Shown here piece by piece: positions 7,360 to 16,390 of a stretch of DNA of 42,594 nucleotides. The notes below the pieces were generated by a model, which was not told where the DNA came from, ran no database searches, and saw only the letters and a list, made by a program, of their open reading frames with translations. Origin of the DNA: Holosporaceae bacterium 'Namur' (lineage in GTDB: Bacteria; Pseudomonadota; Alphaproteobacteria; Rickettsiales; Midichloriaceae). The stretch covers positions 1-42,594 of the forward strand of contig JACGYV010000014.1 in the NCBI GenBank assembly GCA_014116815.1. The letters are read 5' to 3'. How positions within the stretch are numbered: position 1 is the first letter of the stretch; each line of letters begins with the position of its first letter. The position numbers and the translations under genes are program-made.

Positions 7360-9771
7360 ATGTCTGCAATTGCTTCATCACTCAGCGGTATAGAACTTAA
7401 TAAGAAAAAGCTGGAAATAACCAGTTCCAACGTAGTAAATGTTGATACTGAAGGTTACGGCCAGCGCTCGATCATGCAGAATTCAGTAGTTATCGCCGGC
7501 AATATACAAGGGGTCTCAATTAAAGGTATAACTACCAGAACCGATAGGCTTCTTGAACAAACATTACTGCAAAAAACTTCCGAAGCAAACTATACTGAAA
7601 CTAAAAAACGTTATTTTGAATCTATGAACCAGGTTTTCGGAACACCGGGTGAAGGTAATAGTCTGGATTCTTTTATTACAAAAGCTTTTAAGGAGCTTGA
7701 TACTCTTTCGGGGAACCTCAATATCGCAACCCAAAAAGTAATCACGGTTGATAGCCTAAGCAATGCCGCGGAAAAGATTTCATCTCTTGCCAGAAGCCTT
7801 GAAGATTTAAGATACCAAGCGGATACGGAACTAAATAACATTACGCTGGGTTTAAATGCCGAACTGAAAACCGCCTACGCATTAAGCCAAAAAACCACTG
7901 CTTTTCCCGAGGGTAGTATAGAGCATGTTGAAAGTGCGGAAAAGTTAAAAGCCAGCGTTCTGAAGCTTTCCGAGTATTTTGAATTAAAACAATATCCGGA
8001 TAAACTCGGCCGCCTAAATCTTTATACTCCGACCGGGATCAATCTACTCGGTACACAGCATGCTTACCAGGCGAAATACACTCCCGCTTCATCAGCGGAT
8101 GATTTCATTGAACAACGTCCTCTAAACAGCTTCTTTATTACGGCAATCGATGACTTCGGTAATGATTTGAATTTGGATATTGTTGTTACTCCTCCCGGGA
8201 TCAGCGGGCAAACCCATTATGAATTATCCCCCGGTAAAGTAGCCGGTTTACTTGATATGCGTGATGTCGAGATTCCAAAAGCATTAAATCAATTAGATCA
8301 ACTGGCAAAAAAATTAAAAGATGAGTTTAATAAAATTCATAACACCGGGACAGGCTACCCGCCTGCGACTACTCTTACCGCAACAAGACTTACATCCCGC
8401 GACGAAACTTTGCAATTCGACGGTTCGATAAGAATTGCGGTTGTCGGTGACGACGGGCTTCCTTTACCTAATCCGAGTACTCCGGCATTAACTCTTGATC
8501 TTTCTAAATTAGATACCGGAAGCGGCGCCGGAAGGCCTAACATGGAAGGTATTATAAATGAAATCAACTATCATTTTAACCAAAAGTTTACTATGGAAAA
8601 CAGTGTAAAAATGGGAAGATTAAATGATATAAAATTAGCTGCGGTAAGTAATTCGATGACTCCGGGTGCAAGTGTCACCTTTGATTTAGAGCTATCCAAT
8701 TTTTCAGGTAAAGATACGAAAATTAATATAGCTTCAGTAACTGCAACGGATAACACGGGGGTCAATATATTATCCTCTTTCAACGGTACAGTATCAACCG
8801 TTGCAAGCGGCAATACCCAAAGAACCGGGTCTTCAGGCTCCTCAATCACTTTAAATAATACCGCCGCTCCGTTGGAATATCCCTATACGATTGCCGTAGA
8901 TTGCCAAGTAACCGATGAAACATCAATTTATACCGCAACACTTACCTTCCAAATAAATAATCCGTCTCCAGATCCTTTGAACGGAATCATAAATAAGCGT
9001 TTCAGTGCGAACAGCGTAAGCGGCCAGGCAACCTTGATTCAACCTGCGGTAAACGGCGGTATGTTAACTGCAACACTGGTTGATGATCAAGGAAACAGTA
9101 TACCTTCCAACAGTATGCAACCCGGAAGATTAAATATCTCAACCTTACAAAACAATTATCGCTTAGTAATAGACCAGCTTGATAGTAAATATTTAGGTAA
9201 TCCGACTAATAATACTCCGGCGACCAATGACGGGTTTAATACCTTATTCGGCTTAAATGATTTATTCGTGCGTAATGATGCACCGAAAAACTGGGGCAAT
9301 TTAAAAAACTCAGCGGTATATTTGGAGGTAAGAAGTGAAATTCAAGCTGACCCGAACTTGCTTTCTACCGGTAAGCTCAGGCAGACTCATTCGAATTTTG
9401 CCGATTTCCCGGTTTATACCTATGAAGTTACTTCAGGAGATAAAGACACATTAACCGATTTAATTCATATCGGTAATCAAAAATTTTTATTTGCCAATAC
9501 TTCAGGGCTTCCGGCAACAACCGTAACATTTTCAAGCTATGCTACTGAAATACTATCGTTCAACTCGGTTTCAACCAAGCTGATCTCAGAGGAAGCGGGT
9601 AGGAATGAGCTATTTAGAGAAGCATTACAGGATAAATTGGATTCAATTAGAGGAGTAGATTTAAACGCGGAGCTAACCAACTTGATACTATACCAACAAA
9701 ACTTTACCGCCTCAGCTAAAATCATTCAAACCGCACGGGAATTTTTCGATACTTTAATTTCAAGTTTTTAA
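7360..9771 (+). CDS. flgK: Flagellar hook-associated protein 1 FlgK, enlarged
   Basis: 803 residues from the chosen ATG. The N-terminal D0 region MSAIASSLSGIELNKKKLEI with SSNVVNVDTEGYGQRS is classic for FlgK. The C-terminus GVDLNAELTNLILYQQNFTA plus SAKIIQTAREFFDTL is the matching D0 helix. FlgK forms the hook-filament junction and is exported by the flagellar type III system. The protein is much longer than the usual 450-650 residues. Roughly residues 435-541 look like an inserted Ig-like beta sandwich (GASVTFDLELSNFSGKDTKI ... YPYTIAVDCQVTDETSIYTA), which would be surface-exposed. Confidence 0.95.
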   Translation: MSAIASSLSGIELNKKKLEITSSNVVNVDTEGYGQRSIMQNSVVIAGNIQGVSIKGITTRTDRLLEQTLLQKTSEANYTETKKRYFESMNQVFGTPGEGNSLDSFITKAFKELDTLSGNLNIATQKVITVDSLSNAAEKISSLARSLEDLRYQADTELNNITLGLNAELKTAYALSQKTTAFPEGSIEHVESAEKLKASVLKLSEYFELKQYPDKLGRLNLYTPTGINLLGTQHAYQAKYTPASSADDFIEQRPLNSFFITAIDDFGNDLNLDIVVTPPGISGQTHYELSPGKVAGLLDMRDVEIPKALNQLDQLAKKLKDEFNKIHNTGTGYPPATTLTATRLTSRDETLQFDGSIRIAVVGDDGLPLPNPSTPALTLDLSKLDTGSGAGRPNMEGIINEINYHFNQKFTMENSVKMGRLNDIKLAAVSNSMTPGASVTFDLELSNFSGKDTKINIASVTATDNTGVNILSSFNGTVSTVASGNTQRTGSSGSSITLNNTAAPLEYPYTIAVDCQVTDETSIYTATLTFQINNPSPDPLNGIINKRFSANSVSGQATLIQPAVNGGMLTATLVDDQGNSIPSNSMQPGRLNISTLQNNYRLVIDQLDSKYLGNPTNNTPATNDGFNTLFGLNDLFVRNDAPKNWGNLKNSAVYLEVRSEIQADPNLLSTGKLRQTHSNFADFPVYTYEVTSGDKDTLTDLIHIGNQKFLFANTSGLPATTVTFSSYATEILSFNSVSTKLISEEAGRNELFREALQDKLDSIRGVDLNAELTNLILYQQNFTASAKIIQTAREFFDTLISSF

Positions 9772-9786
9772 TAGAAGGGTAATGTT

Positions 9787-10698
9787 ATGACTACAATCGC
9801 TACTTTTACTTCACATAAGCAAATGATTAAAAATGTTTCCGAGAACTATACTTCGGTTAATAAATCAAGTAACAAAATCTCGGCAGACAAACAATATGAA
9901 TCTTTTCACGAAATGGCACCCAATGATTTAAGGTTATCGGAAGATTTAACTAACCAAGTAGAACTTACCGCGAACAGAATTACTAATAATAAATTGTTGG
10001 CAAGTAAACTTAATGAATATGAAAATACTGTACAGACAATACAAAAAGTAACCGAAGATGCAATGCGCTTTGTTCAAGTGGCTAAAGATTCCAGCAATGA
10101 CAATACTTTAGCTATAAAAGACATATCGACCAATTATATAAATGAAGTTAAAAGACTTTTATCAAGCAACTTTAACGGAGAGTATTTATTCTCCGGTTCT
10201 AAAACTAATATATCTCCGATTTCACACATTGAGTCTATTTCAAATGTTTTACCGGATGGCACCATTACTTCAAATTATTATCTCGGCGACAATGTTACCT
10301 CTGCCCAAAAGGTTTCTTCTACTCAAGACTTAGATTACGCTATAACAGCAGATAATAAATCTTTTCAAAAGTTATTTGCTGCTTTTCACTATGCGGCAAA
10401 ATATGAGGGAAGTAAGGATAAAGCCGACCTGGTCAAATCATTTAATCTCATGGATGAGGCTCAAAAAGGGTTGAATGAAATGGTAGCGGTATTGGGAAGC
10501 AACGGAAAGACGGTAGAAAGGATAATTCAGAATGACGGAGTAGCAATTATTGACCAACAGGCAGCATTGACGTCAATAACTTCGGTTAATCCGGAATTAG
10601 AATATCCGAAATTAATTATGAAAATAGGAAAATTACAAGCGAGCTTCATGGTTGTTGCCAAAGCTTCCGAGATGTTTATCGGGGATTATATAAGATAG
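9787..10698 (+). CDS. flgL: Flagellar hook-associated protein 3 FlgL
   Basis: 303 residues. The N-terminus has the flagellin-like helix with repeated NKSSNKISADKQYESF and LRLSEDLTNQVELTANRI. The middle has FNGEYLFSGSKTNISPI, the FSG motif shared by FlgL and flagellins, and the C-terminus ends in a long helix. FlgL is the second junction protein next to FlgK. RBS AGAAGGG precedes the ATG, and the gene starts 15 nt after flgK. A flagellin identity is less likely given the gene order and the length. Confidence 0.93.
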   Translation: MTTIATFTSHKQMIKNVSENYTSVNKSSNKISADKQYESFHEMAPNDLRLSEDLTNQVELTANRITNNKLLASKLNEYENTVQTIQKVTEDAMRFVQVAKDSSNDNTLAIKDISTNYINEVKRLLSSNFNGEYLFSGSKTNISPISHIESISNVLPDGTITSNYYLGDNVTSAQKVSSTQDLDYAITADNKSFQKLFAAFHYAAKYEGSKDKADLVKSFNLMDEAQKGLNEMVAVLGSNGKTVERIIQNDGVAIIDQQAALTSITSVNPELEYPKLIMKIGKLQASFMVVAKASEMFIGDYIR

Positions 10699-10722
10699 TA
10701 CTAAAAAAATAAGGGGGAGAAA

Positions 10723-11193
10723 ATGATTAGCCATACTATAAAATACGAACTTAGAAAAGATCCGTTTGTCACAATCATCAATCAATTCGGTGAAATTGAA
10801 ATTAATCTTGAGAACCAGATTATATTCCCTCATGGGATGATCGGAATGCCTGATTGCAAACACTTTTGCCTTGCTAATATAAATGTTGAAAAATTTAAGT
10901 ATTTTAAACTGCTGCAAGGAGTAGTGGATACTAAACTTTCATTTCTTACTTTACCCATACTAATACATAATAAATTTATTGAATTTTCCGACCTTGAAAA
11001 GGCATGCAATGTATTGGGAATAAAGGTAGAAGATGTTGTGATTCTTCTTATTGCTTCAACTAAAATAACCGATCACGGGAAAAAAATTGTTGTCAATGCT
11101 CGTGCACCGGTATTTATCGATTCAACTGCAAAAGCCGCTATTCAATATGTAATTCCTGAAACTAAGTATAATATCCAACATATTATTGACTAA
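10723..11193 (+). CDS. fliW: Flagellar assembly factor FliW
   Basis: 156 residues with the FliW pattern: INLENQIIFPHGMIGMPDCK, then FKLLQGVVDTKLSFLTLPIL, a VVILLIAST strand, and VVNARAPVFIDSTAKAAIQYV with a final YNIQH. In other bacteria FliW binds flagellin and antagonises the RNA-binding regulator CsrA, coupling filament export to flagellin translation. A strong RBS (AAGGGGGAG) precedes it. It closes the flagellar cluster and no csrA is nearby. FliW is best known from Firmicutes, epsilonproteobacteria and spirochaetes, so its presence here is notable. Confidence 0.85.
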   Translation: MISHTIKYELRKDPFVTIINQFGEIEINLENQIIFPHGMIGMPDCKHFCLANINVEKFKYFKLLQGVVDTKLSFLTLPILIHNKFIEFSDLEKACNVLGIKVEDVVILLIASTKITDHGKKIVVNARAPVFIDSTAKAAIQYVIPETKYNIQHIID

Positions 11194-11232
11194 GCCTTTT
11201 AGGAGATAATGTTTACCTCGCAAGTAGCAAGC

Positions 11233-11400
11233 TTACTCTTTGTGATCGCGGGGCTCATCCTTATCTCGATTATTTACCCCGTCTCTTAGCGAGCGAATAC
11301 CTCTGCCTAATTCTCCCATTACTTTCGGAAGCTTACCTGCTCCGAATATGACAAAAATTATTAATAATATTAATAATAATTCACCGATTCTTCCCGACAT
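11233..11400 (-). CDS. tatA: Sec-independent translocase subunit TatA
   Basis: A 55-residue frame starting at ATG 11400. The N-terminus MSGRIGELLLILLIIFVIFG is one membrane helix. AGKLPKVMGELGRGIRSLRD follows, containing the F-G-x-x-K-L-P hinge and amphipathic helix of TatA, and then a short polar tail. TatA forms the oligomeric pore that moves folded proteins across the inner membrane. The usual conserved glutamate/glutamine near the start is present as E7. It is convergent with fliW. The family gene tatB could look similar, but the tail is too short for TatB. Confidence 0.92.
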   Translation of the reverse strand: MSGRIGELLLILLIIFVIFGAGKLPKVMGELGRGIRSLRDGVNNRDKDEPRDHKE

Positions 11401-11480
11401 AATAATTACCTTAAATTACCCCTGCACTTTAGATTTACCCTACTCATATTTAATTAGCAACTAAAATTACCCTTACCTAT
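11401..11480 (-). promoter_or_regulatory. Cluster of TTACCY (RGGTAA on minus) repeats upstream of tatA/glyQ
   Basis: TTACCC/T hexamers occur at 11406, 11416, 11435, 11467 and 11473 in the intergenic region between the divergent tatA and glyQ. Four of the five share an AA/AT prefix. This may be a repeated protein-binding site or chance in an AT-rich spacer. No protein is known to me for it. Confidence 0.25.
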
Positions 11481-11558
11481 TATTTATATAATTGTAAAAT
11501 GATTGCATTAGCATACATAATTTCATATAAATTATTAAAAGTAATTAAAAAATGTTTT

Positions 11559-12410
11559 ATGTATTTCCAAGATTTAATTTTTGAACTTCAAAAATATTGG
11601 GCTGATAAAGGCTGTGTAATTTTACAACCTTATGATATGGAAGTGGGAGCGGGAACTTCACACCCTGCAACTACTCTAAGATGTTTAGGCTCCAAACCCT
11701 GGAATGTTGCCTATGCCCAACCTTGCAGGCGCCCTTCCGACGGCAGATATGGAGAAAACCCTAATCGAGTACAGCATTATTATCAATATCAGGTAATCCT
11801 TAAACCCTCCCCTGATAATATTCAGGAATTATGCTTAGAAAGCTTATACAGAATCGGGATTGACCCTAAAAAGCATGATTTAAGATTTGTCGAGGATGAT
11901 TGGGAGAACCCTACTTTAGGTGCATGGGGTTTAGGATGGGAAGTGTGGTGTGACGGCATGGAAGTATTTCAATTTACCTATATGCAACAAATCGGCGGAA
12001 TTGAATGTAAACCTATCCCGGGAGAACTCACCTACGGCTTGGAAAGGCTTGCTATGTTCATTCAAGGTGTAGACAGTATTTTTGATATTACCTGGAATGA
12101 TAGAGGAGTTAAGTATAAAGATATATTTCTAGCCAATGAGGCTGATTATTCAAGCTATAATTTTAAATACGCCGATACTGAATTATTAATGCGCCATTTT
12201 ACCGATCACGAACAGGAATGTAAAAATCTATTATCCCATAAGCTTATCCAACCTGCTTATGATCAGTGCTTAAAGGCAGGACACATATTTAATTTACTTG
12301 ATGCGCGCGGGGTTATTAGTGTTACCGAGAGAACTTCTTATATCTCAAGAATAAGAAATTTAGTTCGCGAATGTTGTCGTATGTGGATTGAGAAAGATCA
12401 AGCTATTTAG
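11559..12410 (+). CDS. glyQ: Glycyl-tRNA synthetase alpha subunit
   Basis: 283 residues from ATG 11559: [20 protein letters not shown], then [20 protein letters not shown], matching the GlyQ start almost word for word. The class II catalytic region follows ([48 protein letters not shown]). GlyQ forms an alpha2beta2 enzyme with GlyS and charges tRNA-Gly. An upstream in-frame ATG at 11499 adds 20 residues not seen in the family. The usual partner glyS is not next to it; a convergent ankyrin gene follows instead. Confidence 0.96.
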   Translation: MYFQDLIFELQKYWADKGCVILQPYDMEVGAGTSHPATTLRCLGSKPWNVAYAQPCRRPSDGRYGENPNRVQHYYQYQVILKPSPDNIQELCLESLYRIGIDPKKHDLRFVEDDWENPTLGAWGLGWEVWCDGMEVFQFTYMQQIGGIECKPIPGELTYGLERLAMFIQGVDSIFDITWNDRGVKYKDIFLANEADYSSYNFKYADTELLMRHFTDHEQECKNLLSHKLIQPAYDQCLKAGHIFNLLDARGVISVTERTSYISRIRNLVRECCRMWIEKDQAI

Positions 12411-12459
12411 AAACAATTTTCAAAAAGAAAGCTGTTTTTTATTTTAGGAGCTCCAGCGG

Positions 12460-15264
12460 TTAGCAACATAAATGCTCAGGGTCGCACATATTATATTCAA
12501 ACCCATCAAACCCGAACAAGGCTTTTATCGTATAATTCCCATAATGCACTCTATCGGTAAAATAAGTTGATACCAGCGTATTTTGGTCTTCTGAATATTG
12601 ATCTTGCGTATATTTATTCATAAAATCATCATAGTCTTTATAAAGCATAGACTGCATGTTAGCAGTATGTTCCGTCGGGCATTTAAGATTGTTATATTTA
12701 TTAATAGCTTCCTGATCAACTCCGATATACTCACCGACTTGATACTTCGGTTTTATACCATCGGATATATAAGGATTTTTTGCCACTGAGATTACTTTAA
12801 ATTTCTTGCTGTAGTTAAGCTCTTCAACATCAAGCTTATATACCGCTACAACCTCTTCACCCTTAATGCCGTTAAAAATTAACTCATGCTCAAAAGTGAA
12901 GCTACCGCTTACTTGAGGGGAGTTTTTCGAAATTCGCATCTCAATAAATATGCTATCCTGGCTTATCGCATCTTCTGCCGTCAAACCGGCGGCAAAGTTT
13001 GCCGACATATTCGGCTCTAATGAGACATAAGTACCGCCGAACTCCCATCTTCCTTCGTCAATTTCATTCCAAGGTTGGTTAACGTAGAAACCTAAGAACT
13101 TTTGGTTTTCTCCTATAGAGAAAGCTTTAATACCATATTTAAACCATGCGTTTATATCTTCGCTATCAACATTAAATTTTAATCCTCTGAATATAGCAAT
13201 CTCTTCTTCTATCGGCTTCGGAACTAAGCCGTTCAAGGTTAACACCTCTAAGCTAAAATCGTCATCAAGTCTGTTTAGTGCTTTTCCGACTAATTGATAA
13301 TAAATATCAAAATTATTTTCTATTTTATTCAGAAGTATACTACCTGCACATAATACTTTAAAATCTGCAAAGGTAGAGTAATTTAACTCTTTACCTAAAA
13401 ATGACCGGTTTGCTAAATCGTTTTTTAACATCGGGCATTCACCGGCTAATTGATTTTTCAAATCTTGTTCCGATTTGCTTAAGTAGTAGGCTGCAAGTTT
13501 ATGAGTAAACCCATCTAAAAAACTAAAATCATTTTTAGTAAAATCATCCTGGAAAGCATGAGCCATATGCTCAAATTTACTTGGTATTTTGATTCCCGCC
13601 TTGTGCATAAGGTTGAGTAATGCCTGATACTTATTATTTTCAACGGAATTTTCCAAACTCGTTTCAATTGCATCAACTACATCCTTTAAAGGGGTGGGCT
13701 TTAGAGCTATGCCATAACTAAATAACTTATGGGCATGCTCATAATTCCCTTTAATCAAGTGGTTTTTTAATATTTTATCATCCTCCGAAAATTGAGAGAT
13801 AAGATTTTTTTCTTTTAAATATCTAATAAGCTCAAGATCAGGATTTCTTAACCACATGTTTCCATCTATATCTTTAACTGATAAGTCTGCACCATGATTG
13901 ATCAGCAGTTCGGCAATCTCGGAAGTGTTAGCATAAAACAACGGGGTTTGATTGCTATCGTTTAGTACATTCAAGTCAACTTCAAAATTGCTCAGTACGT
14001 ATTCCAAAATTTTTTTCAATTTTTTTAATACAAAAAGGTGCAGTATAGTTATATTGTAGGTAAGCATTTTATCTGAAAGCTCCAAGTTTTTGGTATTGCT
14101 TATTTGAGTATCTAAGTATTCTTTAAACCATGCTCCCAGATTCCTGTATTCATCATGCATAAATTTTAAAGTTATTTTTTCATCTATTTTAAAACTGAGA
14201 TCTTTAATAAGTAATTGCATGGTCTCTAAGCGTAAATCTTCCCAGTGAACAGAAATAAATTCCAGAGGGAGTATTTTTACTCCCTCCTCTACGGCAAGTT
14301 TAGTTAAATCATTATATAAATTTGTATTGTAGCATCTGTATAAAAATAACGCATGCGGGTTCAGCCCGTGCTCAAGTAACATTTTTGCAGTATCAACCGA
14401 TAAATATAATCCGATTAAATCTTTAAGCTTCATATTTTTAAGATCTGCTCCCTGCTCAAATGCAAATTCAATAAGGTCTAGCTGTAGTTTTTGAAGGTGC
14501 TCAGGGATTACAGTTGTATTTTCCTCTGCTTTAAATTTTACTTTAACATAAGCCTGTAAAGTAGCTTTCAAAAATGCTTCAGCAGAAAAATATTTTTCTC
14601 CGCAATTAATCATAAGCTCTTTTAACGGCAAAACTGATTCCAAAGGAATTGCGCCTATTTCTACATTTTCTATATTAGCTCCATTTTCTAAAACTAACTT
14701 AACCAATTCTTTTTGTTTAGCGCGCGACTCTTCATTTACGACATATTCTTTTTTATCAAAATTATACTGCTCTATACTACATCTTAAAATAAAATCTAAA
14801 AATTTATCAGCTGTTGTATTAGTTAGAAATAATTCCGAATAATTATATAAAGTCTCTAAATTAATATAATGAATTGAGCCGATAATATTTTCAAGTTTAG
14901 CCCCTTTATCAAGGGCAGCTTTAACTAATTCTTTATGTATATTTCTTTTCTGTTCATCAACCTCATTTTCACCTGAAGTAATATCATATTTTAGCACAAA
15001 AGCTAATAATCCATCTGCTTCAAAATACTTGCTGAAAATTCCGAAATAGTTTTTTATCTCATGTAAGGGGCACTCATCGCATAACCAAGCTATATCCCAA
15101 TTATTAGTTTTATAATGCTCTAATAAAGCTGTTATCAAATTTTCCGTCTTATAAGTAAAAGCATCTTTTAATAATGATGTAAAGCTCTTCCAATCAAGCA
15201 TTTGCTTGGCAAGATAATTATTAATTTCTTCTCTTGATCTATTATAAAATATTAACTCTCGCAT
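12460..15264 (-). CDS. Ankyrin-type protein with ADP-ribosyltransferase-like C-terminus
   Basis: 934 residues with no signal peptide. The N-terminal two thirds contain degenerate ankyrin-like units (LVKAALDKGAKLENI, LVKLVLENGANIENV, LIEFAFEQGADLKNM, AKMLLEHGLNPHALF). One clear repeat lies near residues 435-465: NQTPLFYANTSEIAELLINH, then GADLSVKD. The C-terminal part shows the order expected of R-S-E ADP-ribosyltransferases: IFRGLKF (Arg693), GGTYVSLEPNMSANFA (Ser748), and EHELIFNG (Glu792-x-Glu794). This suggests a host-directed enzyme carried on a protein-binding scaffold, as in intracellular bacterial effectors. The ankyrin call is solid; the enzymatic call is an inference from motifs. The protein ends in a Cys-rich tail (MCDPEHLCC). 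Confidence 0.75.
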   Translation of the reverse strand: MRELIFYNRSREEINNYLAKQMLDWKSFTSLLKDAFTYKTENLITALLEHYKTNNWDIAWLCDECPLHEIKNYFGIFSKYFEADGLLAFVLKYDITSGENEVDEQKRNIHKELVKAALDKGAKLENIIGSIHYINLETLYNYSELFLTNTTADKFLDFILRCSIEQYNFDKKEYVVNEESRAKQKELVKLVLENGANIENVEIGAIPLESVLPLKELMINCGEKYFSAEAFLKATLQAYVKVKFKAEENTTVIPEHLQKLQLDLIEFAFEQGADLKNMKLKDLIGLYLSVDTAKMLLEHGLNPHALFLYRCYNTNLYNDLTKLAVEEGVKILPLEFISVHWEDLRLETMQLLIKDLSFKIDEKITLKFMHDEYRNLGAWFKEYLDTQISNTKNLELSDKMLTYNITILHLFVLKKLKKILEYVLSNFEVDLNVLNDSNQTPLFYANTSEIAELLINHGADLSVKDIDGNMWLRNPDLELIRYLKEKNLISQFSEDDKILKNHLIKGNYEHAHKLFSYGIALKPTPLKDVVDAIETSLENSVENNKYQALLNLMHKAGIKIPSKFEHMAHAFQDDFTKNDFSFLDGFTHKLAAYYLSKSEQDLKNQLAGECPMLKNDLANRSFLGKELNYSTFADFKVLCAGSILLNKIENNFDIYYQLVGKALNRLDDDFSLEVLTLNGLVPKPIEEEIAIFRGLKFNVDSEDINAWFKYGIKAFSIGENQKFLGFYVNQPWNEIDEGRWEFGGTYVSLEPNMSANFAAGLTAEDAISQDSIFIEMRISKNSPQVSGSFTFEHELIFNGIKGEEVVAVYKLDVEELNYSKKFKVISVAKNPYISDGIKPKYQVGEYIGVDQEAINKYNNLKCPTEHTANMQSMLYKDYDDFMNKYTQDQYSEDQNTLVSTYFTDRVHYGNYTIKALFGFDGFEYNMCDPEHLCC

Positions 15265-15366
15265 ACTCTTATTCCGGTTTATTTCTAGAATAATTATATG
15301 GTATTAATATTAATTTTTTATTACAAATACAATCTTGCTATTGAACAATATACATACATTACAAGA

Positions 15367-16272
15367 TTATTTTGAATCCACCAGTTCTTTTAACCCTTCT
15401 TCCAATAAAGTTTGCGCCTTAATTTTTAATATTTGTTCTGCCTTAGCGGAAGACCCGAGTGAAATTAGTGCATCTCCTCTCTTAGCCGGTAAATATTCAA
15501 TATTTACTTCACCTAATATTGAAAAAAGTTTTTGTGCGAGTTCATTTACCGTAGTCCCTTTCCCGGTACAGATATTGACGACCGGAGCTTGTGCCGAAGC
15601 TTTTTGCATAGCGGCAAAAGTGAAATTTACTACGTCTTTTACATAAATAAAATCTCTAGTCTGGTTACCGTCACCGAAAACGTTAAGCGGCTCTTTATTT
15701 TTTATTCTGCTTAAGAAGATGGAGATTACGCCTGAATAAGATGAATCGGGAAGCTGGCGCGCTCCGTATACGTTAAAGAACCTTAAGCCGAAAGTAGGAA
15801 GGGCAAAAATTGCACCGAACGCCTTAGCTTGCAGCTCGCAAGCATACTTATCCGCCGCATAACCTGAAATAGGCTGCGGGAGAAGGTCTTCAGTTAAAAA
15901 AGACTTGGAAATATTTCCGTATACTGCGGCTGATGAGGCATAAACCACCGGAACATTTTGTTTTGCAGCTTCTTCAAATATATTAATGGTTCCGGTTAAG
16001 TTAACTTTATGAGTATTAATCCAATCTTTTACCGATTGCTGCACGGAGGCAACAGCAGCTAAATGGAAGCAACCGTCGACTCCCTTAAAAGCTTCCCTGA
16101 CAGCACCGACATCTAAAATATCACCTTGAATAAAATTACATTCTTTGGGCAAATTTTCTTCTTTGCCATAAGATAAATTATCTAAAACAGTGACATCATG
16201 CCCATACTCAAGAAGTTGCTCCGTAAGATGAGAACCGATAAACCCTGCCCCTCCGGTTACTAGATACTTCAC
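15367..16272 (-). CDS. NAD-dependent sugar nucleotide epimerase/dehydratase
   Basis: 301 residues of the extended SDR family. The nucleotide motif is GGAGFIGSHL at residues 7-16, followed by VLDNLSYGKEENLP and DILD. Catalytic YAADK (Tyr-x-x-x-Lys) is preceded by YASSAAVYG, and FNVYGARQ comes later. It resembles UDP-glucose / UDP-GlcNAc 4-epimerases (GalE/WbpP type). The exact sugar cannot be told. Start codon is GTG at 16272. It is divergent from a glycosyltransferase gene 118 nt away, which fits a role in surface polysaccharide synthesis. Confidence 0.85.
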   Translation of the reverse strand: MKYLVTGGAGFIGSHLTEQLLEYGHDVTVLDNLSYGKEENLPKECNFIQGDILDVGAVREAFKGVDGCFHLAAVASVQQSVKDWINTHKVNLTGTINIFEEAAKQNVPVVYASSAAVYGNISKSFLTEDLLPQPISGYAADKYACELQAKAFGAIFALPTFGLRFFNVYGARQLPDSSYSGVISIFLSRIKNKEPLNVFGDGNQTRDFIYVKDVVNFTFAAMQKASAQAPVVNICTGKGTTVNELAQKLFSILGEVNIEYLPAKRGDALISLGSSAKAEQILKIKAQTLLEEGLKELVDSK

Positions 16273-16390
16273 TTTAACCTAATACTTATACTATTTAACG
16301 TTTAAAAATTATAGGCTCATTTACCTATACTTTCAAATAAAATATGGTATTTAAAAGGTATTATAAAATATATCCTTCAAAGCTTTATAA

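Noticed and set aside
12411..12459. Possible terminator between glyQ and the ankyrin gene
   Set aside because: Only a T-run (CTGTTTTTTATTTT) is seen; I found no stem long enough to support it.
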